Both the position numbers and the translations under genes were made by a program. The notes below the pieces were generated by a model. That model made no database searches. It saw only the letters and a program-made list of their open reading frames with translations, and had not been told where the DNA came from. This document shows, piece after piece, positions 23,243 through 34,228 of a stretch of DNA of 64,000 nucleotides; the stretch's first letter is position 1; the number at the start of each line of letters is the position of its first letter. Where the stretch lies: assembly GCA_015179025.1 (NCBI GenBank), contig WHUX01000035.1, positions 348,396 through 412,395 on the forward strand, written 5' to 3'. This stretch comes from Terfezia claveryi. Taxonomy: Eukaryota; Ascomycota; Pezizomycetes; Pezizales; Pezizaceae.

Positions 23243-25886
23243 ATGAAGGTCCTTGTGGTCGGTAATGGCGGTAGGGAGCACGCTTTGGCGTCGAGGCTGT
23301 CGCAGTCGAAGCAGGTGGACCATGTTTTCGTTGCTCCTGGTGCGTCACTACATATACGTGGCTCTTGTTTGCTGTCTTAACATAACGCTGCTTCGTCTAT
23401 CTAGGTAACGGAGGAACCGCCAGTGGCCTAGACAAGGTGTCCAACATCCCCATCAGCCAGGACGACTTCCCCGCCCTTGTCCACTTCGCCATCGACAATG
23501 GCATCAACCTCGCCGTGCCCGGCCCCGAAGCCCCCCTCGTTGCTGGCATCGAGGGGTATTTCCGGAGAGGTTCTTATCCCACCTCACTTCCGCCTCACTT
23601 CTCTCTCAAATCAAAATGCTGACGTATGGGTGGGTTGATGGATGGATGGATGTACAGTCGGGATCCCCTGCTTCGGCCCATCAAAAGAGGCCGCAGTCAT
23701 GGAAGGGTCAAAGACGTTCTCCAAGGACTTTATGGCCAGGCATAACATCCCCACCGCGGAATACCGCAACTTCACGTCCTACGACGAGGCTACAAAGTAC
23801 ATTGACAGCATCTCCCACAACGTGGTGATCAAAGCCTCTGGGCTAGCTGCAGGAAAGGGTGTCATCATTCCTTCGACGAAGGAGGAGGCACATGCTGCGC
23901 TCAAGGAGATCATGGCGGATAAGGTCTTTGGTCATGCTGGTATGAATTGACCTCCCTCTCCCCCGTGTAAATCGAATGGACGCTTACAATACATCCCTGA
24001 CAGGTGACGAGGTTGTCATCGAGGAATTCCTCGAGGGAGACGAGTTGAGCATTCTAGCCTTCAGCGATGGATACACCGTTGTAGCATTACCACCAGCGCA
24101 GGACCACAAGCGGATATTCGATGGTGACCAGGGCCCAAATACCGGTGGGATGGGGTGTTACGCTCCAACCCGCATTGCGTCAAAGGAGGTATTGGAGGAG
24201 GTACAGCGGACAATTCTCAACCCTACCATTCACGGATTGAGGAGGGAAGGTATAACCAGATAATCTACCTATTTCCCCCTCCCCACCCCACTACCGCGCA
24301 CTCCTAACGTATCGTCTAGGGACTCCATTCGTGGGAATGCTCTTTACAGGTCTCATGATGACCCCCAAGGGCCCCAAAGTCCTCGAATACAACGTCCGCT
24401 TTGGTGACCCCGAGACACAAACCGTGCTGCCACTACTCAGCACCGACACTGACCTAGCGGAGATTATGCTGGCTTGTGCAAAAGGTTACCTCGACTCTGT
24501 CTCCATCAAAATCGACAAGAAATTCTCCGCCACGGTAGTCGTCGCCGCGGGAGGCTACCCGGGACCATACCCCAAAGGCCAAAAAATCACTGTTGACCCC
24601 GTTGGAGCAGATACTACAATCTTCCACGCCGGAACAGTCATTAGAGACGCCACCCTGCAAACCTCTGGGGGAGAGTCATTGCCGCCAACGCCACAGCAGG
24701 ATCACTCGAGGAGGCGGTGGAGAAGGCGTATGTCGGCGTTAAATCAATCCACTTCAATGACATGTTCTACCGTCGGGACATTGCCCACCGCGCATTCAAG
24801 CAACCTCCGCAATCAAAGAAGGAATCTCTCACTTACGCACAGGCCGGCGTCTCCATTGACGCCGGCAACACTCTCGTCGAGCGCATCAAGTCCGCAGTAA
24901 AGTCCACCCGACGCCCCGGCGCCGACGCGGAGATTGGTGGGTTCGGAGGTACCTTCGAGCTTTCGAAGGCGGGGTATCATCCTGACGCACCGATCCTCAT
25001 TGGAGCTATTGATGGAGTGGGGACGAAGCTTAAAATCGCCCATGCATTAGGAAAGCATGACACCGTCGGAATTGATCTTGTCGCTATGTCAGTCAACGAC
25101 CTCGTCGTCCAGGGCGCAGAAACACTCTTCTTCCTAGACTGCTACTCAACAAGCCATCTCGACATCGACGCTGCTGCGTCTTTTGTTGAGGGTGTGGCTA
25201 AGGGATGTATTGAAGCCGGCTGCGTTCTTCTCGGTGGAGAGACAGCCGAAATGCCCGGCATGTACCAAGGCAGCGAGTATGACGCCGTGGGCACCGCCAC
25301 CGGCGCTGTCTCTAGAGATAACCTCCTCCCCAAAATGTCCGAGATGAAAGAAGGCGATGTCCTTCTCGGCCTGAAATCCTCGGGTTTCCACTCAAACGGC
25401 TTCTCGCTCATCAGGAGAATCGTGGAAAAAGCAGGTCTGGAGTATACCGATGCTGCGCCATGGGATAGCACAAAATCGGTTGGGGAGAGCCTGCTTACTC
25501 CGACGAAGATCTACGTGAGGAGTTGCTATGCTGCGGCGCAGAAGGGGCTCGTGAAGGGTATGGCACATATCACGGGTGGGGGGTTGACGGAGAATATTCC
25601 GAGGATGTTGCCAGAGAGGTTGGCAGCGGAGGTAGATGTGCACGGGTGGGAGCTGGAGGAGGTGTTTAGGTGGTTTAGGAAGGAGGGGGGGGTGCGCGGG
25701 GAGGAGTTTGTAAGGGTCTGGAATGTAGGGGTTGGGATGGTGCTTGTGGTGGATGGTGAGGATGTCAGTGAGGCTAAGAGGGTGATTGAGGAAAATGGGG
25801 AGGTGGTGTTTGAGGTGGGGAGGTTGGTGAAGCGGGAGGGGGTGGAGGGGTGCCGGTTGGTTGGGTTGGAGAGGTGGGATGAGTAG
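23243..25886 (+). CDS. ADE5,7: Bifunctional GARS-AIRS purine enzyme
   Basis: Five exons: 23243-23339, 23405-23569, 23658-23939, 24004-24249, 24320-25886. The N-terminal half is glycinamide ribonucleotide synthetase ([39 protein letters not shown]-grasp block [41 protein letters not shown]). The C-terminal half is aminoimidazole ribonucleotide synthetase ([76 protein letters not shown]). They catalyse steps 2 and 5 of purine synthesis; no GART domain is fused, as usual in fungi. Just before the GARS end the frame breaks: TCTGGGGGAGAG (G5 run 24667-24671) needs one more G to continue from LQTSGG into RVIAANA. No GT-AG intron can explain it. Everything on either side is intact, so I infer a base-call error. 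Confidence 0.95.
24667..24671 (+). other. Apparent frameshift in ADE5,7 at a G5 run
   Basis: Upstream frame ends ...LQTSGG and the correct family continuation ([20 protein letters not shown]) starts in the next frame immediately after the G-run. One extra G restores one open frame through to the stop at 25886. Confidence 0.85.
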
Positions 25887-27255
25887 GTAATGTGTGTGTT
25901 GGGGGGGGGGTGGGGGGTTGCGTATATATTAGTTGACTTTTGTGGGTGGTTGTTGGGCTTGGAATAGATAGTGATTTCTTCAAAGGCTTTTCTTTTCTCA
26001 AGCTTTTTTTTTGTCCCTGCTGGCCGGGCCGGGGAGAAGGGGGGTTAGTTAGATTATAAAAGTTGCGTTCCGTACTTTGGTACGTGAACATCATGTATAT
26101 CATTCAATATTCAAAAACATCCAAGTCAATAAAAGTTATTTTTGTAACCTATTCTTAAGCTTTGAAATCTCATGGCCTAAAGTTGATAATATTCGACGGC
26201 GGGCTCCCTAACTGGAAGCGAAATAGAGAAAGAGAGGGCCTCTCGTTATGTATTTCCACTTCCACCCCTTTCCCCGCCCCCCGGTCCCGGTATCATACCG
26301 CCATTTGCCCTACGGAGCTAGAAGAGAGATTATCTTTCATATAACGCCACAATGACAAAAAGAAAGGAAAAAAAGGAAAAAAAAAGAAAGGAAAAAAGGG
26401 GAAAAAAAGAAAGGAAAAAAAGGAAAAAAAAAGAAAGGAAAAAAGGGGAAAAAAAGAAAGGGAAAAAGAAGAAAAAAAAAAGAAAGGAAAAAAGAAGAAA
26501 AAAAGAAAGTAAAAAAGAAGAAAAAAAGAAAGTAAAAAAGAAGAAAAAAAGAAAGTAAAAAAGAAGAAAAAAAGAAAGTAAAAAAAAAAGAAAAGAAAAG
26601 AAAAAGAAAAGGAAATAAAAAAGAAAAAAAAAAGAAAACGTTGGACATGCAAACAAATCACCAAAACCCATCATATTAGAATTGGTTTAATCAGCATATG
26701 TGCTATGCACCTTTCCCTTCCAAGAGAGATGATAAGCATAATCATCTGACTGACCAACAGACGGTCGTTAATATACTACACGAGCACACGTTAACTCCCA
26801 ATCCATCCAACCGCATCAGCCCATAAAGACCAGAACCCACCTCAGCATATTCAACGAATTCGCCACTACATCTGCAATCCCAAAATACATGGTCTCAAAC
26901 TCATACTTCTTTGGGCCGGGAGGGTGGAGGAGGGAGGGAGGGATAAAATTCCACATAATGATGCGAGTTTACACAAAGGGAGATTGTGTGAATTGGGAAA
27001 AACAAAGGATACAAATATTGCACCTCTTTCAAACAAAGAGATGAAATAAATTCCGACATACTAAGTACCTCTAGGAATAGCGGACGAACAAACCGTCAGC
27101 TGCAGATATTCATTGGTGATTCCATTCTCCTAGTCTATCTACCACCACCAAGTTCACTAACTTGTCCATTCATCAAAGAATCCTCCGTCTAGAAAACCAG
27201 ATTTTTCAAGAGTTGCAGACTCGGTTTAAATCCTTCCCATAGCAACTCTAATAAG
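25887..27255. other. Intergenic with long purine tract
   Basis: Apart from the purine-rich array at 26354-26637 nothing coding is supported. The right end should carry the promoter of the 27256 gene. Confidence 0.5.
26354..26637 (+). repeat. Homopurine A/G satellite-like tract
   Basis: About 284 bases consist almost only of A and G on the plus strand, broken by a few T in GAAAGTAAAA words. Two sub-arrays are visible: a unit of roughly 50 bp containing AAAGGGGAAAAA (26370-26470), and a 23-bp unit around GTAAAAAAGAAGAAAAAAAG repeated about four times (26490-26580). Such mirror-like purine tracts can form triplex DNA and often sit near promoters or replication pause sites. Open frames through it encode only Lys/Glu or Phe/Ser repeats and are not genes. 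Confidence 0.9.
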
Positions 27256-29319
27256 ATGAGCAGTAATGGAAATGGTGCAACAGTCACTGAGAAGCGAACC
27301 CGAGAGCTGGCACAACTACATGAAGCTTTATATCCGTCAGAAATCTCTTTCAAAGCCACCGGACTCAACAGGCAGCAATATAATAGCCTGGCACTACTGT
27401 GGGTCGAGGTTCGGCACATTATTGTGACATCCCTGGGTAAACTTGAACTGGAGAGCATTGACGTAGGCGCGCCCCGAAGAGCAGGATGGGTGGAAAAGCA
27501 GATTGACGTTGATTACTTTGACGTGGCAAAGGCTCAGGGAAATGTGGATCACCTGAACATTCCCCTGACACGCTGGGATCGATGTAGAGACACCCGAGAC
27601 GAACCTGTCACGAGCAAATATACAGCAGGCGAGGTCGGCTTATGGGCGAGATTTTCTTCTGCAACAAGTAATATTTACTATTCTCGTTTGTGGGAGACGG
27701 GCTGGGCTGGTCTTAAACACAGTGTTCCGCTGAGGATGGTACACAAGTATTACATGCTTCAGCTTGAGGTCAAAGAAAAGCAGCAGATATTTGTGAAGGG
27801 TAGCAAAACTCTCAAGACCAGGATAGCCGAGAAAGGTAGCCTATTTGCCCAGGAACCATACCAAATATATGGCAAATCTTCCACAAATGAAAAGTTCACG
27901 TTCTATATTCCAGTAGATCAGAAAAGGTTCCCTGCATCTATCACACCGAGTGTATTCTGGGGTATGCTGCAGATTTATTGGTATCGCAACCTACAGGTTT
28001 TGCTTACTCTCTTTGAAGATCACCTCCCCAAAGAACTGGCTCACATGCTCAAACTTTCAATGGATCGTATTCGCGTCCACTTTGGAAATTTTTGCAAGGC
28101 AAGCAGGTTTGCAAATCCAGAGAATGGATATTTGGATTATAGTGGGAAGAGACGGAAGCTACAGCCGAACTTGGGCAACAATGATGCTGAGCGGAAAGTG
28201 GATAAAGCACCTCATGATACGTTCCAGTGGTGGAAACAGTATCTCTATATGTGTGAAGACACCGATCTGATGGATTTCGATTTCATGTTCGCACAGTTTA
28301 TCCAAGGTGAACATAGAAATTTATATGACCAACAATATTGTATGAGGGTACATTCAAGAGCCGCATATCTCACTCGGTACTGGGACCATGAAGAGGAATC
28401 ACAAGATAAGGAATTGAAGCTAGCAATCGATAATCTCCTGGCACTCTCATTCGACCTTCCAAAAGGGTTTATATTATCGCTCGATGATGTGAACTATCAG
28501 CCACCTCCTGACCCACTCCCCGCCGGGGCTACGACTCCTCCTAGACTTATGATCGAAGGGCTACAGGGCCTGTGGAAAAAGGAAAAGGAGCATTTGAGGA
28601 TTATAGTTGAGGCCCTCCACGAATTTAAGCTTTTCTCAGCAAATTTCGGACGCAAACAAGCTATAAATGAATTTTTGGATTCGGATTCGGACGACTCGGA
28701 CGACTCAGACGAAGACCAAGTATCCAAAGTCTCAATTGTAGCTCCGGTTATTACAGAAGAGGAAAAAAGACAACATCTCACCCGGATGCGTGGAGCTTAT
28801 AATACATTGATATTCCTCTTCAATCTCCAAGATAGGATAAGGGATAACATAGCGCGTTTTATCGATGTTGCGGACGATACACTGGTTTCAGATCATTTAG
28901 CGCAGCAGCCTTTGAATGTCAGTCAGAAAAGAACTGCCTTCACAGAGCGAGAAATTGCCAGATACTGGTTAGACGTAGCTCAGCAGTACGGATTCCTCAA
29001 TATCAACAACATAGAGCCTGGACAGGAACAAACCTGGGTGACTTTCAAGGACGGAGCGCCAAATCACATACTGCAGTCGCTGCCTATCAAAGACGACACA
29101 GTCATCCTCAATAATCAGATTCAAAGGGAGGTCCACCAGCAAAAACACTTACCACAGCGGGCTAGAAGGCATACTATGGAATTCTATACAAACAAACAAT
29201 TCCAATATGATACACATGTGAATAATTATGCACATCCCGATGATGAGCATCTATACCACTGGTACTCCAAGGAAGCGAGCCTTACTCATGTTTTTCCCAG
29301 GGGACCTGGGAACGAGTGA
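27256..29319 (+). CDS. Uncharacterised protein, 687 residues
   Basis: A single uninterrupted frame from ATG to TGA. I do not recognise the family. The protein is hydrophilic and mostly helical in appearance, with many Trp/Tyr/His residues (for example FQWWKQYLYMCED, LYDQQYCMRVHSR), no signal peptide and no membrane segment. An acidic run DSDSDDSDDSDED starts at about residue 474. The N-terminal 40 residues are Glu/Arg/Lys-rich. Codon use resembles the neighbouring host genes, there are no introns and no lesion, so it is probably a live gene. The absence of introns among intron-rich neighbours could mean lateral origin or retroposition, but nothing else supports that. Confidence 0.75.
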   Translation: MSSNGNGATVTEKRTRELAQLHEALYPSEISFKATGLNRQQYNSLALLWVEVRHIIVTSLGKLELESIDVGAPRRAGWVEKQIDVDYFDVAKAQGNVDHLNIPLTRWDRCRDTRDEPVTSKYTAGEVGLWARFSSATSNIYYSRLWETGWAGLKHSVPLRMVHKYYMLQLEVKEKQQIFVKGSKTLKTRIAEKGSLFAQEPYQIYGKSSTNEKFTFYIPVDQKRFPASITPSVFWGMLQIYWYRNLQVLLTLFEDHLPKELAHMLKLSMDRIRVHFGNFCKASRFANPENGYLDYSGKRRKLQPNLGNNDAERKVDKAPHDTFQWWKQYLYMCEDTDLMDFDFMFAQFIQGEHRNLYDQQYCMRVHSRAAYLTRYWDHEEESQDKELKLAIDNLLALSFDLPKGFILSLDDVNYQPPPDPLPAGATTPPRLMIEGLQGLWKKEKEHLRIIVEALHEFKLFSANFGRKQAINEFLDSDSDDSDDSDEDQVSKVSIVAPVITEEEKRQHLTRMRGAYNTLIFLFNLQDRIRDNIARFIDVADDTLVSDHLAQQPLNVSQKRTAFTEREIARYWLDVAQQYGFLNINNIEPGQEQTWVTFKDGAPNHILQSLPIKDDTVILNNQIQREVHQQKHLPQRARRHTMEFYTNKQFQYDTHVNNYAHPDDEHLYHWYSKEASLTHVFPRGPGNE

Positions 29320-30090
29320 ATCTAGAGTTCCACGATTAGTGATGGCAAGGACGATTGAAGCTTTTATTATCTGTGCTCACTGTATTACGACAGAACGGGT
29401 GTCGGCAAGAGAAATGGCAGCAAGAGCGAGCTCGAGAAGGCTATGTTTGTTCTGAGTTGGGGACATGGGGTACTTTGGCAGACATTGAGAATTTGTATCA
29501 GAATAGGCCATTACAAGTATTCATCAGCCACTCGTGGTTGTTATTTCCTTGACCATGGATTCACTCATTTCTGTGAATTTGAGTTTATTACCATGCTAGA
29601 TGCTTGACTGTTCGTTGCACCGGATCGAATTTGCCCTGAGGCGTTAGCTGAAGGATCTGATGGATTGTGAACGGGCAGTCGCTTGGTATGGCGACCTCTT
29701 TTTTCTTGTTTCCTAGTCCCCCACTGCTAAACAGATCCCTGGCTATAATGTATAGTGGAGTTGTTTATTGACTTCTCTCCTATTTTTTCCGTCTGGGTCC
29801 CATATTTTCTGAAAATGATTACCTAGTGTCTGAAGTCAGATAGTCAAAAATAACCTTTATCCCCCCACATGGGGATAGTCAGAGCCTCGAGCCGGCAGCA
29901 CAAGCTGCTCGTGAGCTAGGATAATATCTCCTAGGAAAAAAAGGGGGGGGTTGTTGCCCCATGTCAATTACATTTTTGATCATTGTTAACAGTGTTCAGG
30001 GTAACAACTTTCTTGGCGGCTGTGCGTAGGACCCCAAGCCCAACTTGCCCAACGGCGTTACTTTCAATCATCAGTACTCAAGAAATCAAG
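29320..30090. other. Intergenic, nothing identified
   Basis: No open frame with protein-like character and no repeat structure was seen apart from a short G-run near 29945. Confidence 0.4.
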
Positions 30091-30640
30091 TCATGGCTTC
30101 CTCCCAAGGTTTTTGGCCTTGCCCTGAGCGAATTCATGGATGAGATATTCGTCGACTTCCTCAAGAGTAAGACCGATGTAGCTTTTGTCAAACCGAGTCT
30201 GAAGCGTCCAGATATCTAACGATCCCAATATTTGACCACAATTCTCGTCGTCGACCCCGTGATAACTTATGACAAAGGCGTCAAAAAGTTCCCGACGGCA
30301 GGTCACCACGTTCGCAAGGACTGGTGGCCAAGTCATATTGTGCCACTTCTTCTCGACCTTAATCCGACCGATTGAATTCAATCAAACCGAATGGAATCGG
30401 CTTTGGGCCTATGGATGTACCGACTTCTATCTCCACCAAGATGGGGCAAAACTCTGTCATTAGCCAGGCTTGCCGTCTTATTATTCCATGAAGGCCGTTA
30501 GCCTCAAATCAGTTGAACCATTTAAGCAAATTCTATCACCCACGGGAAACTTCAAGTTCTCAATCTCCCCAGCGAAGCTGCAATCGCCTTTACAAGGCGT
30601 GAATGACGGAGCTGATACCTTGACTGTCATTATGTCAATG
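30091..30640 (-). pseudogene. Possible gene fragment of unknown family
   Basis: The minus-strand frame 30091-30381 reads a well-composed protein segment (WHNMTWPPVLANVV, CRRELFDAFVISYHG, GQILGSLDIWTLQTRFDKSYIGLTLEEVDEYLIHEFAQGKAK) without an ATG start. About 110 bp upstream a separate 50-codon ATG frame (near 30488-30637) reads MTVKVSAPSFTPCKGDC...FPVGDRICLNGS. The two look like exons or remnants of one gene, but stops and the lack of a clear donor between them prevent a model. I do not recognise the family. Confidence 0.3.
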
Positions 30641-30660
30641 ATTGGCAAGGCTTAGGATTA

Positions 30661-31500
30661 AAACCGGTGATTACACCTTTTAGTCATGATGACCTTATGA
30701 AGCTGTCTGCCTGGTGAGTATGTAGGCTTCGAAGGTGAAAAACGTAGTGGCTGCTAGGTATCAAGAAGGTATAACCTCAATGAGTGAATGGATGGAATGA
30801 TACTACTACATGTATTTGCAAGTTAACACAGCAGATAATGCCTCGGCAGAATGTGATTGTTTTGAGAATTATCCACTATAGGCCTTGCCCAGGTATAAGA
30901 CAAGCATGATACTTTGCAGATAAATATAATAGAAAACTATGGACGAGGCAATATATTTGCCCTCGTATACCCTTTAACCGGCTCTATCTATCATTAGGCC
31001 CCATCAGCAACAGGGTAACGGGGGACAAAGAGGCGTGCTTGGGAGTTGAAACCAGCTGGTGATAGGGAAAAAAAATACCACCGTTTCATAGATACCACTA
31101 CATAACCAGCGACTGGGCGTATACAAAGCGTGTACGAAACGTTAGCTCACGGATATCGACCTCGCCATAAGGGATAAAAATGAGCTAGGTAGTATGTGGT
31201 CTGGGCCGTAGACGGTTGATGCTGTGCAAGTACCTAAGTTATAGGTCATGGCCAGTGAAACAAACCATCCGACATCGAGAACATAGGCCAAGGGCCTCGT
31301 GTGGACAAAGATGATTGTTTCAGATGGATACCGCACTGGCCATAGTGGGCCTTGTTATTTAAGTTCACCGATTCCTTACCTTCACCCATACTTTACTCAG
31401 TTACACAGTTTGACCAATAGGCATAACGACTGGATCGTTTTATCACTACCCTCGACATCACACTAACGGACACTAACACAGCTTTAGAGACTCAATAGCA
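30661..31500. other. Intergenic, upstream of the 31.5-kb gene
   Basis: No gene supported. Presumed to contain the promoter of the gene beginning at 31501. Confidence 0.4.
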
Positions 31501-33512
31501 ATGGAGGGCAGTCATTGCAACAGCCTTTTGCTACCTAATGGCATTCCATCTCAGTATGATGTCAGTGGGCATAATTGGTCTGGGGAACACTTTGAGACGG
31601 ATCTTGGTGATGTTGCTAACCTCAGTGAGACCTATATCGATTTCGGGGATGTTAATCCTGGCCCCAGAGTGTTGGAGCCCGAACCTCCGTTTCAAGCCGT
31701 TGGGAGAGAGAACGGATATGACCTTACCCAAGACTACCGCCATGGGGCCACAATAACAAGTTCAGTTATGATAAGTGGGGCCAACTCTCTGTACAAACTA
31801 AGTTTGAGAAAGCTGATCTTCAAGAATATCTCTATAATCACCCTCTAAGGGATTCACTAGTCATTTGGATTCAGCGTCAGCCTATCGACGCCGCTCACCT
31901 ATACAAGACTCACTACGGTGCATCTTGCAGGTATAGGAATTGTAGACCCAAGAAGGGAAATCCCAATGCTATCGCTACAGGCCACTACAGGATTGCCATC
32001 GATGAATTGTCAGGCCGATATGCTAATCACAAGGCTGATACTTACATTCATGCAGCATTTTTCCACATCTCTTGCTTTGAGGGCATGCTTGATTTGGCTC
32101 AGGTTACCCGTCACTTCAAAGTTCAATGCGAGGACAGGAGGTTTGTCAACGCTCCCAATGGAGAGAGGCTGAATGTTAAGAATAGGATGTTGCTCGAGCC
32201 ACGCCGGATCCCACATGCCGTAACCAAATGGCTTGAGAGAGCCAAGCAAGATCCAAACTGGACGACTACCAGTGTTGAGGATGGCATGAACTACCTGGTC
32301 TTCACTCAGAAATTCAGCCTTCGCCCACACAGAAGAAAATGCACCGATGTCCCTGGGATGGAGAATCTTGATAGAGACATTTCCTATTTAGGTGCTGCAA
32401 GGCCAGTTGCCCCCAATTCAATCTGGGGCGGCAAACGAATTAAAGGTGTGACAGTTGCTGAACTCGCTGCGCGCGAGGGGAGGGAGTACTGCGTCCCAAA
32501 AAAAAGTAAGAAGAGGGCCCGATCGTGCGTCGAGGGGGAGGCCGTGAATTGTTCTTCTCCTGTGAGACGTGCTCGGCCAAGTTCACCGGCGGGTGATGAG
32601 AAAGACCCGATCGTTCTTGATTCTCCAGGCAATGTTATAAAGTTCCAAAAGCCGGGGAGGCTGCGGGACGAGTCATGCAAACAAAAAGTGCGGCGTCAAC
32701 GTGGTACAGCGCTGATGCCTACAATTCCAACCAATGTTAAGCAGGAGCGTGCGACAAAGCGGAGAGGAAGTCAGTTACCAGACAATATCCTTAACGCTTC
32801 TGCCCTTCCCCCTGGTACAATTATTAGAACTGCAGGTGGTGAATACCTGCGCAACCCAGTTACAGGTATGCTTGAGCCAATATTGAGCGTTACACTAATG
32901 GACTCCTATCAAAACGCTTCTGAGACACCAGGCCCTAGTTGGGCCCAGTACCCACAGACTCCAGGAAACTATACTGTGCCGACTGTACAAATGGGCTACA
33001 TACCTACCGATCCAATGATATGGACACCACTCATTGATCCAGCGTTGCGAGCGCCAACTGGGGAATACAGAACCACCTCTGATCAAGTGGAGGAAGAAAA
33101 GGGTGAGGAGCCGATAAATTACTGCAATAAATCACTCTTTGGTGACTCCCCTCCGCTATCTGTGCCAGCTCAATTGGGATATCAACCGGGGTCTTTGGGC
33201 AATTGCGATATTTCGCAGTATCAGTTGGGTGATGTTCAGCCCCAAGCAATAAAGTATGCCCAAGCTCCTGCGCCTGAGGATCCAGCGGCTTTGGACAGGT
33301 TTGATATCTCGCAATACCAGCTTGATGATGTTCAAACCCAAGGAATGGTTCAGGGGTATGCTCAAGTCCCTACCCAAACAGTCACAGAGACAACGGATTT
33401 GGAAGAGTCGCTGTTTATGGATTTCTTCGAGGCCAACTGGGGTACCTTTGCTAATTTTGACTGGTTGCAAAACCCAACCCCGGCGAATTATCAAACGAAC
33501 AACCAACCATAG
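31501..33512 (+). CDS. Fungal-restricted Cys-containing protein of unknown function
   Basis: The ATG frame from 31501 (MEGSHCNSLLLPNG...) runs to a G4 at 31744-31747. From there the good protein continues in another frame (HNNKFSYDKWGQL..., RDSLVIWIQRQPIDAAHLY, HYGASCRYRNC, HYRIAIDE) and on to the stop at 33512. One added G gives one frame of 670 residues, and the total length becomes divisible by three. The block 'QRQP.DAAHLY...H.ASCRYRNC......TGHYRIA.DE......D.Y.HAAFFH..CFE' recalls a family of hypothetical proteins in filamentous ascomycetes; paired Cys and His suggest metal binding. Downstream is a basic segment KKSKKRARS (possible nuclear signal) and a Pro/Gln-rich tail with two copies of DISQYQL(G/D)DVQ(P/T)Q. 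A nuclear role is possible but unproven. Confidence 0.65.
33198..33350 (+). repeat. Imperfect internal duplication in the 31.5-kb gene
   Basis: GATATTTCGCAGTATCAG near 33206 and GATATCTCGCAATACCAG near 33303 start two related segments about 97 bp apart, each coding DISQYQL.DVQ.Q and followed by a YAQ.P segment. It lies in the Pro/Gln-rich tail. Confidence 0.7.
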
Positions 33513-33554
33513 CCACTCGTAGGCTTTTTATTTTTATTCTTATTTTTTTTGATA

Positions 33555-33800
33555 TTGACGTTAACCTCTTACCTTATATTGTTTCGTTAGATACCAATAA
33601 CTTAGGCTGTTTAGTATATTCCGAAGCTATCCTTTTTTTTTTTTTTTTTTCCTTTCTTCTTAGTGACGTTAGCCTTAAACTATTTATTACTTTGCATAAT
33701 TTCTTTAGATATCAATACCTTAGGTTGTTTATATGCATTATTCTTTTGACATCGAGTGTCTGATATTATATTGTTGATGTTCCGAGGCTATTTTATGGTT
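33555..33800. repeat. Diverged tandem duplication after the 31.5-kb gene
   Basis: Two segments of about 110 bp share, in order, GACGTTA(A/G)CCT, TTTAGATA(C/T)CAATA, TTAGG(C/T)TGTTTA and TTCCGA(A/G)GCTAT (first copy from 33556, second from 33664). An 18-base T-run (33631-33650) separates them. Most differences are transitions, so RIP-like or simple drift is possible. Confidence 0.55.
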
Positions 33801-34228
33801 GGCCGTGAATGGATTTTTAAGAAAAACCCGAGGCATAGATTTGACTATCGACTGGGGTTGATAACATAAAATACAAATTATAAACGCATACAAATACATC
33901 CGACACGTGCAGACCCCTTCCCCGCGATCAACCATATATGTTGTACACTTCCTCTACTTATAATGTCCTCCACTTCAGTATCTTATAGCTAGCTATATAG
34001 TATAATATAATATAGGAAGAACCAGTCTGCCTAGACGATAATCTTTCTAGTTTTTGTGAAGAGATAGCACAACTGCTAGCAAGCTCAATATCAGGTATAT
34101 ATTAAATCAAGCATTTCTTCTGCACCATCGAGCTGCACCTTTGCTTATCTCTCGAGTTCATTCTCTCTTTTATCTTCAAGGATAATTCCATCCTCCTTCT
34201 GCCCTTGTGTTTGTTTCTTCCGCCCCAA

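Noticed and set aside
26293..26674. Overlapping Phe/Ser-rich and Lys/Glu-rich frames of 68-123 codons
   Set aside because: They are translations of the homopurine tract; composition is pure low complexity.
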